From Cryomorphaceae bacterium (GTDB taxonomy: Bacteria; Bacteroidota; Bacteroidia; Flavobacteriales; Schleiferiaceae), in NCBI GenBank assembly GCA_013205365.1, contig JABMNC010000007.1, positions 1-28,939 on the forward strand: a DNA stretch of 28,939 nucleotides. Direction: 5' to 3'. The position numbers and the translations under genes are program-made. Under the pieces are notes generated by a model that was not told the origin of the DNA, ran no database searches, and saw only the letters and a program-made list of their open reading frames with translations. Position 1 is the first letter of the stretch. Each line of letters opens with the position of its first letter. This document shows positions 26,323-28,939 of this stretch, one piece after another.

Positions 26323-27311
26323 GCGGTTTGTGGAATACGGGGTTGCCGACCCGATGCCCTGAGGGCAAATTCGCGGATGTGGTCGGGAGTGGTTCCGCAG
26401 CAGCCGCCCAGGATGTTGACGATTCCGAGGTCGAGGTATTCCTCGACGGCATCGGCCATTTGATGCGGCGTTTCGTCGTATCCACCAAAGGCGTTGGGCA
26501 GGCCGGCATTGGGGTAGGCACTGATTAAGAAGGGCGTGTTGGCTGAAAGCGTCTGCAGGTAGGGGCGCAAATCCTTGGCGCCAAGGGCGCAGTTCAGGCC
26601 AATGCTCAGCAGGGGCATGTGGCTCATGCTGATTAGGAAGGCCTCGGTGGTTTGGCCGCTGAGGGTGCGTCCGCTGGCGTCGGTGATGGTGCCGCTGATC
26701 ATGATGGGCAGTTCCTTGCCCGTGGCAGTAAAGGCATCTTGAATGGCAAAGAGGCAGGCCTTGGCGTTGAGGGTGTCAAAGATGGTTTCGACAAGGAGCA
26801 CGTCGACTCCGCCCTCAATAAGGGCTTCGGTCTGTTCTTGGTAGGCGGTGGCCAGTTCGTCAAAGCTTATGGCGCGGTAGCCCGGGCGGTTCACGTCGGG
26901 ACTGAGGCTCAGGGTACGGTTGGTTGGTCCGATGGCTCCGGCTACAAAGCGCGGTTTGTCGGGCGTAGTGTAGGCGTCGGCGGCCTTGCGGGCAAGCCGA
27001 GCTCCGGCAAGGTTGAGTTCGCGCACCAAAGATTCCATTCCGTAGTCCGCCATAGAAACGGTCTGGGCGTTGAAGGTGTTGGTTTCGACCATGTCGGCGC
27101 CCGCGGCAAAGTACTTGGAGTGAATTTCTTCTACGATCTGCGGCTGGCTCAGGTTGAGCAGGTCGTTGTTGCCTTTGAGCGGATGGGGCCAATCTGCAAA
27201 GCGCGCACCTCGGTAGCCGGCCTCGTCGAGGCGGTAGTCCTGGAGCATAGAGCCCATTGCACCGTCCAGTATGAGGATGCGCTCGCGGGCTATTTCTTGA
27301 ATTTGGTGCAT
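26319..27311 (-). CDS. metH: Methionine synthase homocysteine-binding half (split MetH)
   Basis: The 330-residue TIM-barrel homocysteine S-methyltransferase domain equals the first module of E. coli MetH. It begins ERILILDGAMGSMLQDY and has GADMVETNTFNA and FVAGAIGPTNRTLSLSPDV. The zinc ligands that activate homocysteine are Cys241 (GLNCALGA), Cys304 and Cys305 (LGGCCGTTPDHI). It is followed with a 4-bp overlap by the folate/B12 half. Alone it could resemble a betaine- or S-methylmethionine-homocysteine methyltransferase, but the overlap and the missing domain in its neighbour show it is the N-terminal half of a two-polypeptide MetH. The first gene after the SAM-I riboswitch. An AGAAGG tract lies 3 nt before the ATG. 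Confidence 0.95.
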   Translation of the reverse strand: MHQIQEIARERILILDGAMGSMLQDYRLDEAGYRGARFADWPHPLKGNNDLLNLSQPQIVEEIHSKYFAAGADMVETNTFNAQTVSMADYGMESLVRELNLAGARLARKAADAYTTPDKPRFVAGAIGPTNRTLSLSPDVNRPGYRAISFDELATAYQEQTEALIEGGVDVLLVETIFDTLNAKACLFAIQDAFTATGKELPIMISGTITDASGRTLSGQTTEAFLISMSHMPLLSIGLNCALGAKDLRPYLQTLSANTPFLISAYPNAGLPNAFGGYDETPHQMADAVEEYLDLGIVNILGGCCGTTPDHIREFALRASGRQPRIPQTA

Positions 27312-27314
27312 AGT

Positions 27315-27370
27315 CCTTCTCGTTGGTTGCGCTTACGCCGAAAGACCCTTAAGACCGAGAAGGTCTTAAG
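27315..27370 (-). promoter_or_regulatory. Putative expression platform of the SAM-I riboswitch
   Basis: Directly abutting P1 of the aptamer is a perfect 9-bp hairpin on the minus strand: CTTAAGACC (27370-27362), loop TTCTC, GGTCTTAAG (27356-27348). No U-run follows, so it does not look like a terminator. The loop and its flanks (CCTTCTCG, 27363-27356) are an exact 8-nt complement of CGAGAAGG (27322-27315), which ends 3 nt before the metH start codon. Pairing of the two would cover the ribosome landing site. Inferred mechanism: SAM-dependent switching between hairpin and loop-leader pairing, acting on translation. Confidence 0.55.
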
Positions 27371-27482
27371 CTCATCTTCCTACTGCAGCCATGCAGCTGC
27401 GGTAGCGGGAGTTGGCACCCTCATGTAATTAGGGGGTTGCCAAGACTTCAACGGGCCCGTCCCTCAGTCTTTCTTGATAAGC
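27370..27482 (-). promoter_or_regulatory. SAM-I (S-box) riboswitch controlling metH-metH2-metF
   Basis: Read on the minus strand, this has the full S-box core. P1 pairs GCTTATC (27482-27476) with GATGAGC (27376-27370). Then comes TCAAGAAAGAC, the kink-turn/P2 element TGAGGGACGGGCCCGTTGAA closed by GTCTT, the invariant TTGGCAACC, a P3 hairpin with CCCC and GAGGG, then TGCCAACTCC. P4 pairs TACCGCAGC with GCTGCAGTA (one mismatch). SAM binding should stabilise P1 and lower expression of the methionine synthesis genes that start 58 nt downstream. The assignment rests on conserved bases and pairing; a covariance search (Rfam RF00162) would settle it. Confidence 0.95.
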
Positions 27483-27486
27483 ATTG

Positions 27487-27513
27487 CAAAGTTAAGCGCC
27501 AAACGGCATCAAA
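27487..27513 (-). promoter_or_regulatory. Promoter of the metH-metF transcript
   Basis: TAACTTTG (27494-27487, minus strand) matches the Bacteroidota -7 consensus TAnnTTTG exactly. It ends 4 nt before the first P1 base of the SAM-I aptamer, so the transcript would begin at the riboswitch. A T-rich TTTTTG (27515-27510) lies upstream, but only 15 nt from the -7 element, shorter than the usual 19 or so; the -33 part is therefore uncertain. Confidence 0.6.
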
Positions 27514-27546
27514 AATGATAGGGTTCCGGTCAAATTCACAATCAAA

Positions 27547-27577
27547 TTTGCCGCAACGATCGTAGAACCTACCTTTG
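27547..27577 (+). promoter_or_regulatory. Promoter of metK
   Basis: TTTG (27547-27550) and TACCTTTG (27570-27577) match both Bacteroidota promoter elements (-33 TTTG, -7 TAnnTTTG) with a 19-nt spacer. Transcription should start near 27582-27584, exactly where the SAM-II-like aptamer begins, leaving a 5' leader of about 120 nt before the metK ATG. Confidence 0.75.
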
Positions 27578-27583
27578 CGGCAC

Positions 27584-27636
27584 GTGGAGGGATTTGTCCG
27601 ATTGCAACCACCTAAAAAAATGCTAAACCGGTGGAT
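27584..27636 (+). promoter_or_regulatory. SAM-II-type riboswitch upstream of metK
   Basis: The conserved SAM-II core is present in order: P1 5' strand GTGG (27584-27587), loop GATTT (27591-27595), CCGATTGCAA (27598-27607), P1 3' strand CCAC (27608-27611), an A-rich linker (TAAAAAAA), and GCTAAA (27622-27627). Pseudoknot pairing can form between GCA (27604-27606) and TGC (27621-27623), and between CCG (27598-27600) and CGG (27629-27631). This matches the known metX-type SAM-II aptamer, with GAUUU, CCG.AUUGCAA and GCUAAA shared. P1 is short, and three extra bases (AGG) lie before GATTT. SAM binding should repress metK, the SAM synthetase gene. Needs a covariance check against RF00521. Confidence 0.82.
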
Positions 27637-27653
27637 GCACATCCAGCGTAGCA
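27621..27653 (+). promoter_or_regulatory. Alternative hairpin overlapping the SAM-II pseudoknot
   Basis: TGCTA (27621-27625) can pair with TAGCA (27649-27653), and inside it GGATG (27633-27637) with CATCC (27640-27644). The outer arm uses the conserved GCTAAA bases of the aptamer, so the hairpin and the SAM-bound pseudoknot exclude each other. It may be the expression platform. No U-run follows, so control of translation or RNA stability is more likely than termination. Inference from complementarity only. Confidence 0.45.
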
Positions 27654-27704
27654 TAACACAGAAGGCAATCGAGGTTCGCTCCGCACCATGTTAACACTGT
27701 TGCA

Positions 27705-28939
27705 ATGAGTTATTTATTTACTTCAGAGTCCGTTTCTGAAGGTCACCCCGACAAAATCGCAGACCAAATTTCTGACGCCCTCGTCGACCACTTTTTAGCT
27801 TTTGACCCCGATTCTAAGGTGGCCTGCGAAACCCTTGTGACCACCGGTCAGGTGGTGCTTGCCGGAGAGGTAAAGTCACGCACCTACATTGATGCGGGTG
27901 AAATTGCGCGCGACGTAATTCGCCGCATTGGCTACACCAAGTCGGAGTACATGTTTGAAGCGAATTCCTGCGGGGTATTCAGCGCCATTCACGAGCAGTC
28001 TCCCGACATCAACCAGGGTGTTGACCGCGCGTCTAAAGAAGAGCAGGGTGCCGGCGACCAAGGCATTATGTTTGGCTACGCCACCGACGAAACCGATACC
28101 TACATGCCTCTTGCGCTGGAGCTCAGCCACCTGCTGCTGCGGGAGCTTGCGGCCATCCGCAAGGAGGGTAAAATAATGAAGTACTTGCGGCCCGACGCCA
28201 AGAGCCAGGTAACGATTCGCTACAGCGACCGCAATGTTCCTGAGGCCATTGATACGGTAGTTATTTCGACCCAGCACGACGATTTTGCCGACGAAAAGCC
28301 CATGCAGGACCGCATCACGGCCGACATTAAGCGCTACCTGATTCCGCGCATTAAAAAGCTGCTGCCCCGTCGCGTGCAGCGCCTGTTCACCGCCGAGGTG
28401 CGCTACTTGATTAATCCCACTGGCAAGTTTGTCATTGGCGGACCCCACGGCGACACGGGTTTGACGGGCCGCAAGATTATTGTGGATACCTACGGCGGCA
28501 AGGGAGCCCATGGCGGCGGAGCCTTCAGCGGCAAGGACCCCTCTAAGGTGGACCGTTCGGCAGCTTATGCGGCGCGGTACGTGGCTAAAAACTTAGTTGC
28601 TGCGGGCGTGGCCAAGCAGGTTTTAGTGCAGCTCGCCTACGCGATTGGCGTTGCCGAACCGGTTGGCTTCTACCTGAACACCTACGGAACGTCTACGGTG
28701 CGCGGAACAGACGGCAAGAAGCTCACCGACGGCGCCATCTCGGAGCGCGTTCAGAAGTTGTTTGATTTGCGCCCCTACGGCATCGAAACCAAGTTTGGTT
28801 TGCGCAGTCCTATTTACTCAGAAACCGCGGCCTACGGCCATATGGGGCGGACTCCGCAGATCGTAGAAAAGCAGTTTAAGCGCCCTACCGACAAGGGTAT
28901 TGAAGTCAAGACCATGACGGTTGAGCTCTTTACTTGGGA
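27705..28939 (+). CDS. metK: S-adenosylmethionine synthetase (3' end outside window)
   Basis: The first 411 residues of MetK, which makes SAM from methionine and ATP. ATG 27705 opens MSYLFTSESVSEGHPDKIAD, the family N-terminus with the catalytic His and the HPDK motif. Other signatures are GAGDQGIMFGYA (ATP/methionine loop), GGPHGDTGLTGRKI, and the phosphate-binding GGGAFSGKDPSKVDRSAAYA. The frame is open at the last base, in a region (TVELFTWG) near the usual C-terminus (about 417-420 residues), so only a few residues are missing. It is slightly long in the 170-240 region, as in other Bacteroidota MetK. It is divergent from the metH unit and preceded by its own promoter and a SAM-II-type riboswitch. 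Confidence 0.97.
   Translation, partial: MSYLFTSESVSEGHPDKIADQISDALVDHFLAFDPDSKVACETLVTTGQVVLAGEVKSRTYIDAGEIARDVIRRIGYTKSEYMFEANSCGVFSAIHEQSPDINQGVDRASKEEQGAGDQGIMFGYATDETDTYMPLALELSHLLLRELAAIRKEGKIMKYLRPDAKSQVTIRYSDRNVPEAIDTVVISTQHDDFADEKPMQDRITADIKRYLIPRIKKLLPRRVQRLFTAEVRYLINPTGKFVIGGPHGDTGLTGRKIIVDTYGGKGAHGGGAFSGKDPSKVDRSAAYAARYVAKNLVAAGVAKQVLVQLAYAIGVAEPVGFYLNTYGTSTVRGTDGKKLTDGAISERVQKLFDLRPYGIETKFGLRSPIYSETAAYGHMGRTPQIVEKQFKRPTDKGIEVKTMTVELFTW

Noticed and set aside
26652..27428. 258-codon open frame on the plus strand opposite metH part 1
   Set aside because: It is antisense to a gene with intact MetH motifs and runs into the riboswitch; its residues match no family I recognise. Long antisense frames are expected in this GC-rich coding DNA.
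27448..27654. 68-codon minus-strand frame between metH and metK
   Set aside because: It overlaps both riboswitches and both promoters and has no protein-like features; the region is explained by regulatory RNA.
27876..28511. 211-codon minus-strand frame inside metK
   Set aside because: The plus strand encodes MetK with all signature motifs, so this is a shadow frame.

Overview
This window of about 29 kb comes from a Bacteroidota chromosome, most likely a member of the Flavobacteriales with moderate to high GC. The signs are type IX secretion (T9SS) sorting domains, a PorV/PorQ-family barrel, TonB receptors with an N-terminal carboxypeptidase-like domain, DUF4249 and DUF3127 proteins, a split metH, the lack of strong Shine-Dalgarno sequences, and promoters of the TTTG / TAnnTTTG type. 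Genus-level placement is a guess. Coding density is very high, and several gene pairs overlap as ATGA or TAATG. I see no tRNA, rRNA, CRISPR array, transposase or phage gene.

Layout. 1-1076: the end of a flavin reductase-like gene and a DUF3127 protein with a Gly/Arg-rich tail and an SSB-like acidic tip, closed by a perfect-palindrome terminator. 1135-4067 (minus): a Prc/Tsp-type periplasmic protease, overlapping an OppC/DppC-type permease gene. 4225-7436 (plus): a TonB-dependent receptor and its DUF4249 lipoprotein partner. 7539-9397 (plus): a YbdG-like MscS channel and ruvC. 9460-12254 (minus): a T9SS-exported PA-domain protein, then a greA-HIT pair. 12321-21012 (minus): a three-gene surface operon (large TonB receptor, 1327-aa T9SS cargo, PorV/PorQ-like barrel). 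21105-22637: a small Rieske-like lipoprotein gene that meets a fatty acid desaturase gene stop to stop.

22708-28939 is a methionine/SAM cycle locus. On the minus strand lie metH part 1 (homocysteine domain), metH part 2 (folate, B12 and reactivation domains) and metF. On the plus strand lies metK, cut by the window end. Methionine made by the MetH halves with methyl-THF from MetF is turned into SAM by MetK.

The most striking element is the 393-bp metH-metK intergenic region. It holds two divergent SAM riboswitches of unrelated architecture: a SAM-I (S-box) aptamer facing metH-metF and a SAM-II-like pseudoknot aptamer facing metK. Each starts within about 5-7 nt of a TAnnTTTG promoter element. 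Both also have downstream sequence that can be read as an expression platform. The riboswitch calls rest on visible conserved cores and pairing; no covariance-model search was run.
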